The notes: generated by a model from the letters alone, not told the origin. DNA of 64,000 nt from Uliginosibacterium flavum (GCF_040566545.1 NZ_JBEWZI010000005.1:172774-236773), one strand, 5' to 3'. Shown: positions 41,372 through 50,346, counted from the first letter of the stretch. Made by a program: numbers and translations.

Positions 41372-42842
41372 GAGTCACTCCCACGCCCGCAGGGCGCTCG
41401 ATGCTTTCCTCTCCACTCGGGGGAGAGGGATTGAGGGAGAGGGCTGAGTCGGCCACCGGCGTCCCGGCCGCTTTGGATTTCGCCCAGGGCGCCGGCCGCC
41501 TGACGGCTTCCCACACAGGGCTTTCCATGGACAGCGCGAGTTGCCTGGCCAGCTCCAACATGCCGCTATAGCCGGCGTAGCCGAACTCGCGTTCCTGATT
41601 GATGTCGAGGAAGGGAATGCGCGCTTTCAGCGCGGTGTAGAGATTGCGGCCGCCGGCGATCAGGATGTCGGCACGCAAGTCTTTGTAGGCCGTGAGCAGC
41701 GCCTTGGGGCTGCCCTCGTCAATCATCACCGCCTCTTCGCCCATCAATTCGAGAATGCGTGCCTTGTCTTCCGCCGTGGACTTCTTGGTGCCGGTCGCCA
41801 CTACGGTCATGCCCAGATCCTGCAGGGCCGAGACGATGGACCAGGATTTCACGCCGCCGGTGTAGAGCAGTACGCGCTTGCCTTTCAGACGTTCGCGCCA
41901 GGGTTGCAGCGCGGCCTTGATCAAGGCTTCTTCGCGTGCAATCAGCGCTTCGGTACGATCACTCAGATCACCATCGCGCAGCAGACTGGCGAAATCGCGC
42001 AGGGCTTGCGAGGTATCGGCAACCCCATAGAAGCTGCCTTCGAAAAAGGGAATGCCCCATTTTTCGTTGAGCTTGCGCGCCACGTTCAGCAAGGCTTTGG
42101 CACACACCACCATGCTTGCTTCGGCGCGGTGCATGGTCTGGATTTCGCGATAACGCGCGTCGCCCGATAGCGTGCCGAGGATGCGCAAGCCCAACTCGTC
42201 GAAGAGCGGGGCCACACTCCAGAACTCACCGGCAATGTTGTATTCGCCGATCAGGTTGATGTCATGCACGCGCATGCCCGGGAAGTAGGGTGCGGGTTCC
42301 GGTTCGCGCGTGCCGATCACATGCTTGAGCATGGTTTCGCCAGCGATGCGGTTGCCCAGATTCTTGCTGCCGTAAAAGCCGGCGCAGTCGACCGGCACCA
42401 CGGGTACGCCCCAGCGAGCTTCGGCGGCTTTGCACACTGCAGCGGTGTCGTCGCCGATCACGGCGGTGACGCAGGTGGTGTAAACGAACACGGCGGCCGG
42501 CGCATGTTCGTCGATGGCTTGTTTGATGGCATGAAACAGGCGCTTCTCGCCGCGCCCCATGATCACATCCTGCTCGGTCAGGTCGGTCGTCATGCCGATG
42601 CGATACAGCGTGGGACCGGAAGAACGCGTGCCGCGGTTATCCCAGGAGCTGCCGGAGCAACCGATGGGTCCATGCACGATGTGGGCGACGTCGGCAATCG
42701 GCAGCAGCGCGATCTGCGCGCCATCGAAAGTGCAGCCGCCGGCCGTAGCGCCCGGCTTGGGGCGTGCGCAGCCGGCCTTCTCCTCCTTGTTGTGGGAGCA
42801 GGCGGGTTCGTTTTGCAAGGCAGTGATTTCGGAGGCTTTCAC
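41364..42842 (-). CDS. nifE: FeMo-cofactor scaffold subunit NifE, with repeat-derived C-terminus
   Basis: This 492-aa protein is a homologue of NifD and the partner of NifN. Cys37 (GGCTFDG) and Cys62 (IGCSGSSW) match the Azotobacter numbering, and YTTCVTA holds the third ligand. The start is GTG 42842, about 20 bases after the predicted sigma-54 start of transcription. The last about 25 residues (LSLNPSPPSGEESI and on) come from a common intergenic repeat element rather than NifE, so the gene seems to have grown at its 3' end. It is the first gene of the nifENX operon. Confidence 0.96.
   Translation of the reverse strand: MKASEITALQNEPACSHNKEEKAGCARPKPGATAGGCTFDGAQIALLPIADVAHIVHGPIGCSGSSWDNRGTRSSGPTLYRIGMTTDLTEQDVIMGRGEKRLFHAIKQAIDEHAPAAVFVYTTCVTAVIGDDTAAVCKAAEARWGVPVVPVDCAGFYGSKNLGNRIAGETMLKHVIGTREPEPAPYFPGMRVHDINLIGEYNIAGEFWSVAPLFDELGLRILGTLSGDARYREIQTMHRAEASMVVCAKALLNVARKLNEKWGIPFFEGSFYGVADTSQALRDFASLLRDGDLSDRTEALIAREEALIKAALQPWRERLKGKRVLLYTGGVKSWSIVSALQDLGMTVVATGTKKSTAEDKARILELMGEEAVMIDEGSPKALLTAYKDLRADILIAGGRNLYTALKARIPFLDINQEREFGYAGYSGMLELARQLALSMESPVWEAVRRPAPWAKSKAAGTPVADSALSLNPSPPSGEESIERPAGVGVTHD
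41385..41445. repeat. Interspersed repeat inside the 3' end of nifE
   Basis: CTCTCCACTCGGGGGAGAGG followed by GATTGAGGGAGAGGGC is the CCCTCTCCCTCAATCCCTCTCC-type element known from many proteobacterial intergenic regions, with an internal dyad (CTCTCC/GGAGAG). Here it is read as codons. Confidence 0.75.
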
Positions 42843-42874
42843 GGCACATCCCCATTAGTGGTCACTGCCCCTGT

Positions 42875-42890
42875 CGCAAAGCCTGTGCCT
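42875..42890 (-). promoter_or_regulatory. Sigma-54 promoter of the nifENX operon
   Basis: The minus strand reads AGGCACAGGCTTTGCG. GG and GC have the required spacing, and the TTTGC and GGCAC blocks match the consensus. The predicted start of transcription is near 42864, just ahead of the GTG start of nifE. Confidence 0.8.
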
Positions 42891-42935
42891 GCCCGGAAAG
42901 CCTTGATTTACATGGCTTGTTGCAGGGAAACAGGC

Positions 42936-42951
42936 TGTAACGAAGCCGACA
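42936..42951. promoter_or_regulatory. NifA activator site shared by nifE and nifQ
   Basis: TGTAACGAAGCCGACA fits TGT-N10-ACA. It is about 79 bases upstream of the nifE start of transcription and about 143 bases upstream of that of nifQ, so one site could serve both directions. Confidence 0.8.
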
Positions 42952-43020
42952 AAATGTCGGGATCAGTACTGAATACAGCAGAGAGAGAAGCTTGTTCGAG
43001 GCCGCGCCGCACGGCTTTAC

Positions 43021-43050
43021 TCAGTCCTCAGTCCTCAGTGCTCAGTCCTT
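43021..43050. repeat. Tandem TCAGTCC/TCAGTGC repeat before nifQ promoter
   Basis: Short direct repeats (CTCAGTCCTCAGTCCTCAG) run up to the nifQ sigma-54 promoter. They are of the same GAGTGCT/CTCAGCACT flavour as the arms at 4242 and 15040. Confidence 0.55.
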
Positions 43051-43058
43051 TTTTCGAC

Positions 43059-43074
43059 TGGCCCGCTCCTTGCA
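43059..43074 (+). promoter_or_regulatory. Sigma-54 promoter of nifQ
   Basis: TGGCCCGCTCCTTGCA matches the consensus TGGCACG-N4-TTGCA with a single mismatch. The predicted start of transcription is about 12 bases upstream of the nifQ ATG, so the leader is very short. Confidence 0.88.
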
Positions 43075-43097
43075 ACGCCCATGGCGGAGGATTCGCC

Positions 43098-43631
43098 ATG
43101 AACGCACCCGACTTGTCCCTGTCACGTCTGATTGCTGCCCAGCCGCCACTGGAAAAACTGGTGATCGCCTGCGTGCTCGCGGAATCACAGCGCGTCGGTG
43201 CACAGCCGCTGATTCGTGGTCTTGGCCCTGCTTCTTTCTCGATGCTGTGCGCTACTTGTCTGGCGGGGCTGGAGCTTGATAACGGAACGGCGCCCGCGCC
43301 CGTATTCGATGAATTCGACGAACTGTTCGAGCTGCTGGTTGAACACGCCGCGCCGCTGGATCAGATGAGCCTGTGGCTGGCGGCCGCGATTGCCACGGCT
43401 GCTCAGCGCGACAATCATTTGTGGCAGGACATGGGCTTGCCCTCGCGACGCGAGCTCAACGCCATCCTGCGCTTGCGCTTTCCGGGTCTGGCGGTACTGA
43501 ATGTCGGCGATATGAAATGGAAGAAATTCTTCTATCGCCAACTGTGCCAGAGCGCCGGCGTGCCGATCTGCAAGTCACCCACCTGCGGGGTGTGTGTGGA
43601 TCATGCGGAGTGCTTCGGGCCCGAGCATTAA
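43098..43631 (+). CDS. nifQ: Molybdenum donor protein NifQ
   Basis: This 177-aa protein carries a Mo-Fe-S cluster and delivers molybdenum to the NifEN/NifH complex. The C-terminal signature is Cys158-x4-Cys163-x2-Cys166-x5-Cys172, preceded by MKWKKFFYRQLC, both diagnostic of NifQ. I chose ATG 43098 with GGAGG in front. A longer open frame from 42264 is antisense to nifE and would run through the promoters. It is divergent from nifE and NifA-dependent by its promoter. Confidence 0.94.
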   Translation: MNAPDLSLSRLIAAQPPLEKLVIACVLAESQRVGAQPLIRGLGPASFSMLCATCLAGLELDNGTAPAPVFDEFDELFELLVEHAAPLDQMSLWLAAAIATAAQRDNHLWQDMGLPSRRELNAILRLRFPGLAVLNVGDMKWKKFFYRQLCQSAGVPICKSPTCGVCVDHAECFGPEH

Positions 43632-43659
43632 GTCATGGTTGTGAGCGTTCACTTCGGGC

Positions 43660-43790
43660 CCCCTGAAGAGTAGCGCCTGACAAGGGTCTTCAGCAGCCCT
43701 GTCTGAAGAGTCTTGCCGGATAAGCCTCTTCAAGCATCCTGCCTGTAGCGGTCTATCCCGCGCGGCTGTGCAGGATGGTCTGGGTCACGC
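43660..43790 (-). repeat. Dispersed repeat family, copy between nifQ and hflX
   Basis: Read on the minus strand it follows the family order: CACAGCCGCGCGGGAT, GGCAGGATGCTTGAAGAGG, then ACTCTTCAGACAGGG. A second copy of the hairpin part follows. Confidence 0.65.
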
Positions 43791-43901
43791 TCTTGATCGC
43801 CGTATCTCCTAAGCTGCGTACGGAAACGCTTGTTGATCGGCGCAAGGCGCATAGCCGTGTACCATCCGTCCTTGCTCAAAACTTATAGAAGCCCTCCCTG
43901 A

Positions 43902-45254
43902 ATGAATCCTGAAGTTGAAGTGAAGTTGAAACGCGCAATCATGGCCTCGGTGCAACTGCCGAATGTGACCGATCTGGAGTTCGAGGCCTCGCTGATGGAG
44001 TTGCGCGAGCTGGCCAAGACCCTGGGCTATACCGTGGTCGAAACCTTTGTGCAGAAGCGTACCGGCTTTGACCGCACGGGCTATCTGGGCGTGGGCAAGC
44101 GGCAAGAGATCACCAGTTACGTGAGCGGCCAGTCCGGTTTCGACGAGATGGACGGCTCGCCGCTGAGTACCGAGCCGGTGCTGGGCGAGATTGAGGTGCT
44201 GCTGGTCGATCATGAGATTTCGCCTTCGCAGGCGCGCAACCTTGAGGTGGAAGTGGACTGCGAGGTGATGGACCGCACCATGGTCATCCTCGAAATCTTC
44301 CATCGCAACGCACGCTCACGCGCCGCCAAGGCGCAGGTGGAGATCGCGCGTCTGGGTTACATGGCACCGCGCCTGCGCGAGGCGGCCAAGCTGGCCGGCC
44401 CGCAAGGCCGGCAACGCAGCGGTGTGGGCGGCCGGGGCTCGGGCGAATCGCACACCGAGCTGGACAAGCGCAAGATCCGCGACCGGGTTGCCGAGTTGCA
44501 GAAGGAAATCCTCGCCATGGAGGCTGAGCGCAAGACGCAGCGCGCGCGGCGCATGGAAAACGAAGGTCTGGCCAGCGTGGCGCTGGTGGGTTACACCAAT
44601 GCCGGCAAATCCACGCTGATGCGCGCGCTGACCGGCAGTGAAGTGCTGGTGGCCAACAAGCTCTTTGCGACGCTGGATACGACAGTGCGCACCCTGTATC
44701 CGGAGGGCGTGCCGCGCGTCTTGGTGAGCGACACGGTGGGCTTCATCAAGAATCTGCCGCACGGGCTGGTGGCCTCGTTCAAATCCACGCTGGAAGAGGC
44801 GCTGGACGCATCCTTGCTGCTGCATGTGATCGACGCCAGCGACCCGGGCTTCGAGCGCCAGTTGGAGGTGACCGACACGGTGCTGAAGGAAATCGAGGCG
44901 GATGTGGTTCCGCGCCTGCGCATCTTCAACAAGATCGACTTCGTCGGCGATGAGGCCGCACAGGTCGAGTGCGAAGCCGCGCTGCGTGAAAAATACCCGG
45001 ATTGCGTGGTGATGAGTGCGCGCAACCCGGCGGACGTAGCCCGCCTGCACAAGACGATCATGGCTTACTTTCAGCGGGATCTGGCCGAGGCCGAGCTGTT
45101 CCTGCCCTGGTCCGCGCAGCAGTTCCGCAAGGACATTTACGCCTGTTGTGAAGTGCTGGAAGAGCGTGCCGACGAAGCGGGTGCTTTCTTCCGGGTGCGC
45201 GGCGCGCCCGAGTCGGTGGAGAAGCTGCGCGAGCAGTTCGCCTTGCTCGGCTAA
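43902..45254 (+). CDS. hflX: GTPase HflX
   Basis: This 450-aa ribosome-associated GTPase splits stalled or heat-damaged 70S ribosomes. The N-terminal HflX domain (GYLGVGKRQEI and the FHRNARSRAAKAQVE region) precedes a glycine-rich loop GVGGRGSGESHTELD. The G domain has G1 at 230-238 (GYTNAGKST), G3 (DTVGFIKNLP) and NKID. The start at 43902 has no clear ribosome binding site. No hfq gene is next to it, unlike the common hfq-hflX pair. Confidence 0.95.
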   Translation: MNPEVEVKLKRAIMASVQLPNVTDLEFEASLMELRELAKTLGYTVVETFVQKRTGFDRTGYLGVGKRQEITSYVSGQSGFDEMDGSPLSTEPVLGEIEVLLVDHEISPSQARNLEVEVDCEVMDRTMVILEIFHRNARSRAAKAQVEIARLGYMAPRLREAAKLAGPQGRQRSGVGGRGSGESHTELDKRKIRDRVAELQKEILAMEAERKTQRARRMENEGLASVALVGYTNAGKSTLMRALTGSEVLVANKLFATLDTTVRTLYPEGVPRVLVSDTVGFIKNLPHGLVASFKSTLEEALDASLLLHVIDASDPGFERQLEVTDTVLKEIEADVVPRLRIFNKIDFVGDEAAQVECEAALREKYPDCVVMSARNPADVARLHKTIMAYFQRDLAEAELFLPWSAQQFRKDIYACCEVLEERADEAGAFFRVRGAPESVEKLREQFALLG

Positions 45255-45672
45255 ATAAATACATCAGTAAGGGAGTTGCCAGGCACTGTCAAGAAAAACC
45301 CAGTTATTGTTTTTATTGAGAACGCCTATTCCACGAATTTTCTGGGATTTGGATGCTGGAGAGCACTCTTGTGGGCGAACGGCTGGGCGAGCAAAAAGGC
45401 CACAAGAGTCCGCAGAGGGAAATGGCAAAAAAAAGGCTTTGTCTTTTCGTGAGTGATGGCCCGCCTGAAGAGCCCCATGGGGCGGACATCTTCAGGCATA
45501 TGCCGCCAGGAGCCAGTCTGAGTGCGGATTTTGCAGCACACGCCTTCAAAAGCCTTGTCCAGAGGGGATCTTCAGGTATGGCGCTGGTGGCTTGGCGGCT
45601 CAACCCTTCGATAAGCTCAGGAGAGCCTTCATCCGCTGCACTTCTTGCGCTCAGTGCGAACGGCTCAATGGC
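45255..45672. other. 418-base gap with repeat fragments
   Basis: This lies between the ends of hflX and the penicillin-binding protein gene. It holds copies of the hairpin half of the dispersed repeat (about 45468-45520 and 45555-45580) and a stand-alone CCTTCGATAAGCTCAGGAGA-type element at about 45604-45630. The plus-strand frame at 45353 is antisense to the PBP tail and not supported. Confidence 0.6.
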
Positions 45673-48072
45673 TCACAAAGGCGGGCTGGCCGTTACTGCG
45701 GGCGGGGAAGCGCTGGCTGGCGGTGCAACAGCGACGGGCAATGGGGCGCTGGCGGGGGGCGGCGGCGGAGCGCTCGTCGTGGCGACGGGCTCGGCCGGGG
45801 CGGAGGTTTCGGGGATGGGCGCTTCCAGTTCCGGGGCTGAGGCATCTGCGGCAGGGGCACTGACAGCACGCGGCCAGGCAGGCAGCGGGGCAGACGTTTC
45901 TGTGGCGGGGGCGTCTGCGCCGAAGGCCTTGCCGTACCAGTTATTCAGGCGGCCGAGCAGGGTGTCGTCTACGGCTTTGGCAAAACGCGCCTCGCTGTCG
46001 ATGAGACGCGCGCCCTGGGCACGGGCGAAGAAGTCGCCAATGATCGGCAGTGCGCTATGCGCGCCCTGACCCCAGTAGTCACTGCGCAGGGTGATGCGGG
46101 CGTCGTTGAAGCCGACCCAGGCGCCGCTGACCAGCTGCGGGTGCATGAGGATGAACCAGCCATCGGTGTTGCCCTGGGTGGTGCCGGTCTTGCCGGCGAG
46201 ATCGCCCTTGACGCCCCAGGCGCGGATGCCGGCGCCGGTGCCGCGTGAAATGACGCCGCGCATGCCGTCCACGAGCGTATCCAGCGCGTTGGCAGAGATG
46301 CCGCGCTCCGGCGCGTTGGGCTGGAATTCGGCGAGCACTTCGCCCTTGCGGTTCTCGATGCGCAGCACCATGAGTGGCGCGCGGTAGCGGCCCTTATCGG
46401 CGATGGTGGCGTAGGCGGAGACCATTTCGTAGAGGCTTACCGGGCTGGTGCCCAGCGCCAGTGAGGGCACTTCATCGAGCTTGCTTTCGCGCACGCCCAT
46501 GGCACGCGCCAGATGCGCCACGCGGGCAGGGCCGACCTGTTGCATGACTTGCGCAGTAATGCGATTGCGCGACAGCGCCAGTCCGGTAGCCAGCGTCATC
46601 GGCTCGCCGGAGGGCGGCTCGGCATCGTCGGGCCGCCAGACTTCCTTGCCCCCGAGCGGGATTTCGACCGGCGCATCGAGGAAGCTGTCGTCCGGCTTGG
46701 CGCCACGCTCAAAGGCCGCGCCATAAACGAAGGGTTTGAAGGTGGAGCCGGGCTGCCGGCGTGCCTGATGGACATGGTCCCAGGCGTCGTCGGCGAAATC
46801 GCGGCTGCCGACCCAGGCGCGCACGGTGCCGTCGCGCGGATCAATCGCGAGGAAGCCGGCCTGCACGCGGGTTTTGTCCTCGCGCAGCTGGCGCAGGAAG
46901 GCGGCGTCGTGCGACAGGCGCTTCATCACGGCTTCGGGCGCTTCACCAGCTTCAACGGCATCGGTATAGACCTTGCTCTCGCGGATCAGGGTTTCGATGA
47001 GACGGTTGCCGGCGCGCCATTGCCCGGCCCAGGCATTGTTCGCAATGCCTTGCAATTGCCGGCCGCGCTGCTCGACGGCGCGCGTGGCGTATTTTTGCAG
47101 ACGCGAATCGATGGTGGTGGTGACGACCAAGCCATCGGTGTAGATGTCGTAGTCATTCTGGTCAGCCCAGTCGATGAGCCAACGCTTGAGCTGGGCGGTG
47201 AAGTGCGGGGCCTCGCCGAGCTCGACGCTCTGGCGTTCAAAATCGAGCTTGAGGGGACGTTTGGCAAGTGCCTCGTAGCGCGTGGCGGAGAGCTTGTCCT
47301 GCTGGGCCATGAGCGAGAGGACGAGGTTGCGCCGCTCGTGGGCGCGCTCGGGGTTCTTCACCGGATTGTAGTAAGAGGTGCCCTTGAGCATGCCGATCAG
47401 GGTGGCGCTCTCCAGCAGGTCCAGTTCGCGCGCGGACTTGTCGAAGTAGGTGCGCGCGCCCATGTCGATGCCGTAGGCGTTGTAGAGAAAGGGCACCGTG
47501 TTGAGATAGGTTTCGAGGATCTGCGGCTTGGTGTATAGCGCCTCGATCTTCAGTGCGGTAATCGCTTCCTTGAGCTTGCGGTTGAGGTTCTGGCGCCGGC
47601 CGATTTCCTCTGGAAAAAGATTACGTGCTAGTTGCTGGGTGATCGTCGAACCACCTTGCGTGTCGCCCTGCAGGGTGGCGATGAAGGCGCCGCCGAGGCG
47701 GTAGAAGTCGATGCCATGGTGGTTGTAGAAGCGCTTGTCTTCGGTGGCGATCAGCGCGTCGATCACGCGCGGCGAGATGGCGTCCAGCGCAACCCAGTCG
47801 CGATTGCCGCGTTTGAAGGTGGCGAGCTCCTTGCCGTCGGCGGTGAGCACGCGGGTGGGCGATTCGTCACGCGCCTTGCGAATGTCCGAGATGCCCGGCG
47901 TGAAAGGGATCAACACCAGCATCCACAGCAGCAGTAGGGCCGGGGGCAGGGCCAGCAGCACCAAAACCTCGCGCCAACCGGGGTGGCGCAGACGTTGCAG
48001 CAGAGTATGCAGCAAGGGTTGCAGCTTGGCGGTCAGCAAGGACCAGTCAATTTTCGGCAGGCGTAAGGGCAC
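45673..48072 (-). CDS. Class A penicillin-binding protein (PBP1A family)
   Basis: This 799-aa bifunctional peptidoglycan synthase has one transmembrane helix (about 36-57). The glycosyltransferase domain has catalytic Glu111 in ATEDKRFYNHHG and the GGSTITQQLARNL block. The transpeptidase domain has SxxK at Ser443 (GSTFK), SRN and KTGTT. The C-terminal about 80 residues are a Pro/Ala/Ser/Glu-rich, probably disordered tail. Such tails occur in betaproteobacterial PBPs, but this one is long. Confidence 0.93.
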   Translation of the reverse strand: MPLRLPKIDWSLLTAKLQPLLHTLLQRLRHPGWREVLVLLALPPALLLLWMLVLIPFTPGISDIRKARDESPTRVLTADGKELATFKRGNRDWVALDAISPRVIDALIATEDKRFYNHHGIDFYRLGGAFIATLQGDTQGGSTITQQLARNLFPEEIGRRQNLNRKLKEAITALKIEALYTKPQILETYLNTVPFLYNAYGIDMGARTYFDKSARELDLLESATLIGMLKGTSYYNPVKNPERAHERRNLVLSLMAQQDKLSATRYEALAKRPLKLDFERQSVELGEAPHFTAQLKRWLIDWADQNDYDIYTDGLVVTTTIDSRLQKYATRAVEQRGRQLQGIANNAWAGQWRAGNRLIETLIRESKVYTDAVEAGEAPEAVMKRLSHDAAFLRQLREDKTRVQAGFLAIDPRDGTVRAWVGSRDFADDAWDHVHQARRQPGSTFKPFVYGAAFERGAKPDDSFLDAPVEIPLGGKEVWRPDDAEPPSGEPMTLATGLALSRNRITAQVMQQVGPARVAHLARAMGVRESKLDEVPSLALGTSPVSLYEMVSAYATIADKGRYRAPLMVLRIENRKGEVLAEFQPNAPERGISANALDTLVDGMRGVISRGTGAGIRAWGVKGDLAGKTGTTQGNTDGWFILMHPQLVSGAWVGFNDARITLRSDYWGQGAHSALPIIGDFFARAQGARLIDSEARFAKAVDDTLLGRLNNWYGKAFGADAPATETSAPLPAWPRAVSAPAADASAPELEAPIPETSAPAEPVATTSAPPPPPASAPLPVAVAPPASASPPAVTASPPL

Positions 48073-48205
48073 GGTGGTTTTGGCGTTGAATCGGCCTGCG
48101 CATTATGCGGAGAATCAACGAGGCCTGGCTCGAATTGTTCGTATTTGGAACTGATGCTTGTTTTCAGGCGGCAGTAGCTGAGTGCCGCTTTTCTCTTCTG
48201 AATAA

Positions 48206-48236
48206 TTAAAAAAGCCCGGCAAACTGCCCGGGCTTC
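48206..48236 (-). terminator. Intrinsic terminator of the poly-serine lipoprotein gene
   Basis: AAGCCCGG (48212-48219) and CCGGGCTT (48228-48235) pair, and on the minus strand a run of six T follows. It lies about 50 bases after the lipoprotein stop codon. Confidence 0.9.
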
Positions 48237-48285
48237 TCCTTGGCACGCTGCACCTGGCAGCGTTTGCAGACAGATTTTCTCGCGC

Positions 48286-49722
48286 CTATTTCAGCTTGCA
48301 GGCCGCTACGCGATTCACCGTAATGCTCTTGCCCCCGGAGCTGTCGGCCCACATTACGTCGCCATCCGGCGTGCGGATGAAGTCCTGAAAGACGTTGATC
48401 GGGGCTGTGGTGGTGACGGGGCCTTCAAGGATTGCGCCAGTGCTGGCGTTTGCCGTGGCGATCAGCAGCTTGCCACCGGACTTCCAGCCCAGCAGCAATT
48501 TGTCGCTGCCCAGCGCCGCCATGTAGGGTCGGAACGGGTAGCTGGCGTCGATCCCGCTTGCGGCGCTGATCGTTTGGTCATTGCTCAGCGCGGCGCCACT
48601 GTCGGGCAGTTTTGCGAGCTTCAGCACCAGTGTGCCGCCGCTGTTGGCCTGGATGTAGTTCATCCAGAATCCGGCCCCCTGCACGGGAACCAGTCCGCCC
48701 AGGGCGCGTTTGTCGGCGGCGCTGTCGGCCAGCCAGTTCAGATAGGCCGGCGTCGCCGTGCTCGTAGCCAGCCGCGCCAGGCGCATGGCGTTCGGATAGG
48801 CGTCGCCATGGCAGGCCGCGCCCCAGTTGCCGTTGTAGGCAAGGCGCACTGACCAGCTGTGGCTGCAGCCCCAATCCCAGCCGCCGGACTGGATGGCGCC
48901 CGCCGTGCTGACAAACTTCAGCGTATCGCCGGCATGGATATCGACTTCACCGGCCACATCCGGCCGCGCGGTGGACATGGCGCTGCGGTAATACACGCCG
49001 TAACGTGCGCCATCCGTTGCGATCCGCGCCGTGTGCCCGTACCACCAGATGAACTGTGCGCCCACGCTGTCGGCATTGCCCTTCTTGGTCAGGGTGCTGC
49101 GGAAGCGGCTGGCGCCGTTGGGATCGATGCCCACCAGATCCATCTTGGCGCACACATTCTTGTCTGTGCTGCCGGCTCCGTAGCAGTACTTTGACGAGTA
49201 GATGTCGGGATCATTACTGACCACGGCCAGCACCGCACCATTCGCGTCGGCCAGCATGTCATGGACTTCCAGACCTTCCACATCCGCCAGATAGCTCTGC
49301 AGGGTGTCAGCACTGCTCAATCTGGCGATTCTGATCAGGCTGCCGCTGCCGTCTTTCCAGGCCAGCAAGGCGCTGCCGTCGGACTTGGGCGCGATAACCG
49401 TGGGCGTGTATTCGTCATTCACTGCAGCGTTGGCCACACTGATTGTCGTGCTGCGAACCCGTTTCGACAGAACATCGCAGGCGGGATCGGCTGGCGTGCC
49501 GCCCGAGGATGAACTCGACGAGCTCGACGAACTTGATGAGCTGGAAGAGCTGGAAGAGCTGGAAGAGCTGGAAGAGCTGGAAGAACTGGAAGAACTGGAA
49601 GAACTACCCACGCCTGCCGACGAAGCATCCCCGCCACCACCGCCACCACCGCCGCCACAGCCAGCGACGAGCAAGGGCAATGTCAGCGAGGCCCACAGGG
49701 CAGATTTACGTGCTAGCTTCAT
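48286..49722 (-). CDS. Poly-serine lipoprotein of unknown function
   Basis: This 478-aa lipoprotein has a signal peptide ending LLVAGC (Cys22). A run of glycines, a poly-serine linker of about 35 residues and a Cys-containing C-terminal domain of about 390 aa follow. The last domain has repeated strand-rich blocks (for example DGSALLAWKDGSG, DKLLLGWKSGGK) that suggest a beta-propeller, but I do not recognise a family. I chose ATG 49722 from the signal peptide. The linker DNA is a 9-base tandem repeat. Confidence 0.75.
   Translation of the reverse strand: MKLARKSALWASLTLPLLVAGCGGGGGGGGGDASSAGVGSSSSSSSSSSSSSSSSSSSSSSSSSSSSSSSSSSGGTPADPACDVLSKRVRSTTISVANAAVNDEYTPTVIAPKSDGSALLAWKDGSGSLIRIARLSSADTLQSYLADVEGLEVHDMLADANGAVLAVVSNDPDIYSSKYCYGAGSTDKNVCAKMDLVGIDPNGASRFRSTLTKKGNADSVGAQFIWWYGHTARIATDGARYGVYYRSAMSTARPDVAGEVDIHAGDTLKFVSTAGAIQSGGWDWGCSHSWSVRLAYNGNWGAACHGDAYPNAMRLARLATSTATPAYLNWLADSAADKRALGGLVPVQGAGFWMNYIQANSGGTLVLKLAKLPDSGAALSNDQTISAASGIDASYPFRPYMAALGSDKLLLGWKSGGKLLIATANASTGAILEGPVTTTAPINVFQDFIRTPDGDVMWADSSGGKSITVNRVAACKLK
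49535..49612. repeat. 9-bp tandem repeat coding for the poly-serine linker
   Basis: The plus strand reads GAGCTGGAA and GAACTGGAA units, about eight in a row. Each adds three residues, so copy-number change would keep the frame. Confidence 0.85.
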
Positions 49723-50100
49723 TCGTCTTCTCCACAGCAAAAATATTCGGGGACTTGAGCCGTCGCCTGCCGGTTTACGTGCGCTTTACGGATTCTGGCG
49801 ATGCACGTCAGGCATGGCTTTTCCAGAATAACGGGTATTGAAAATCTTTGACCCATCTGCAGAGCCGCTCTCATCAGGATATTCGGCCGACAGGTGCGGG
49901 GTGGCGATGCATGTCCAGGCCGGCTGGCAGCGTAACGCAGCGCATCAAAGCCTGAGTTGCCGTATGGCGCCGATACCCGGCAAGCTGCGGTCTGGCGGCA
50001 GGCAAAAACACAGACGCTCGCCCGACAGCCTTGAGCAGATCATCCGCGAAGGGCCATTTGCGGGCGGGCTCCGGATGCAATGGATGCCTGATCGCTAGCT

Positions 50101-50170
50101 GAATAGCCTCGCGGGCTGGGCTTGTGCGGGCAGGGTGGCCGAAGAGGCTTGCTGGACATGCCTCTTGGTG
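50101..50170 (+). repeat. Dispersed repeat family, copy
   Basis: GCCTCGCGGGCTGGGC, TTGTGCGGGCAGGGTGGC and GAAGAGGCTTGCTGG follow the family order. Confidence 0.65.
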
Positions 50171-50267
50171 CCGCACCCTGAAATTTTCTGATGTTCGTGC
50201 CGCCGCGTGCCGTGAAAATCCACAAAAAAAATCACAAACCGCGAATCTTTACCTCTCCGTATTCTCT

Positions 50268-50294
50268 GCCGCGCCGCGCCGCGCCGCGCCGCGC
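50268..50294. repeat. GCGCC pentamer tandem repeat
   Basis: Four full and two partial GCGCC units lie about 53 bases upstream of the HD-GYP start. The unit length and place would allow slipped-strand changes in promoter spacing. Confidence 0.8.
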
Positions 50295-50346
50295 TCAAGT
50301 TCATCAGACCGCGACCGTAAAACTTTGATGGGAAGGTGCTGAAAAG

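Larger units (their letters stand above)
49723..50346. other. 624-base gap before the small HD-GYP gene
   Basis: It contains a fragment of the dispersed repeat (49858-49920), a fuller copy (50101-50170) and the pentamer tandem repeat at 50268-50294. No supported ORF is present. Confidence 0.6.

Noticed and set aside
42919..42933. TGT-N9-ACA near the nifE/nifQ NifA site
   Set aside because: The spacing is one base short of the NifA consensus; the neighbouring site at 42936 is exact.
42264..43097. N-terminal 278 codons of the long frame that ends in nifQ
   Set aside because: It is antisense to nifE and crosses the NifA site and both sigma-54 promoters. NifQ starts at 43098 with a proper ribosome binding site.
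45353..46069. 238-codon plus-strand frame
   Set aside because: It is antisense to the Pro/Ala-rich tail of the penicillin-binding protein and runs through repeat fragments.
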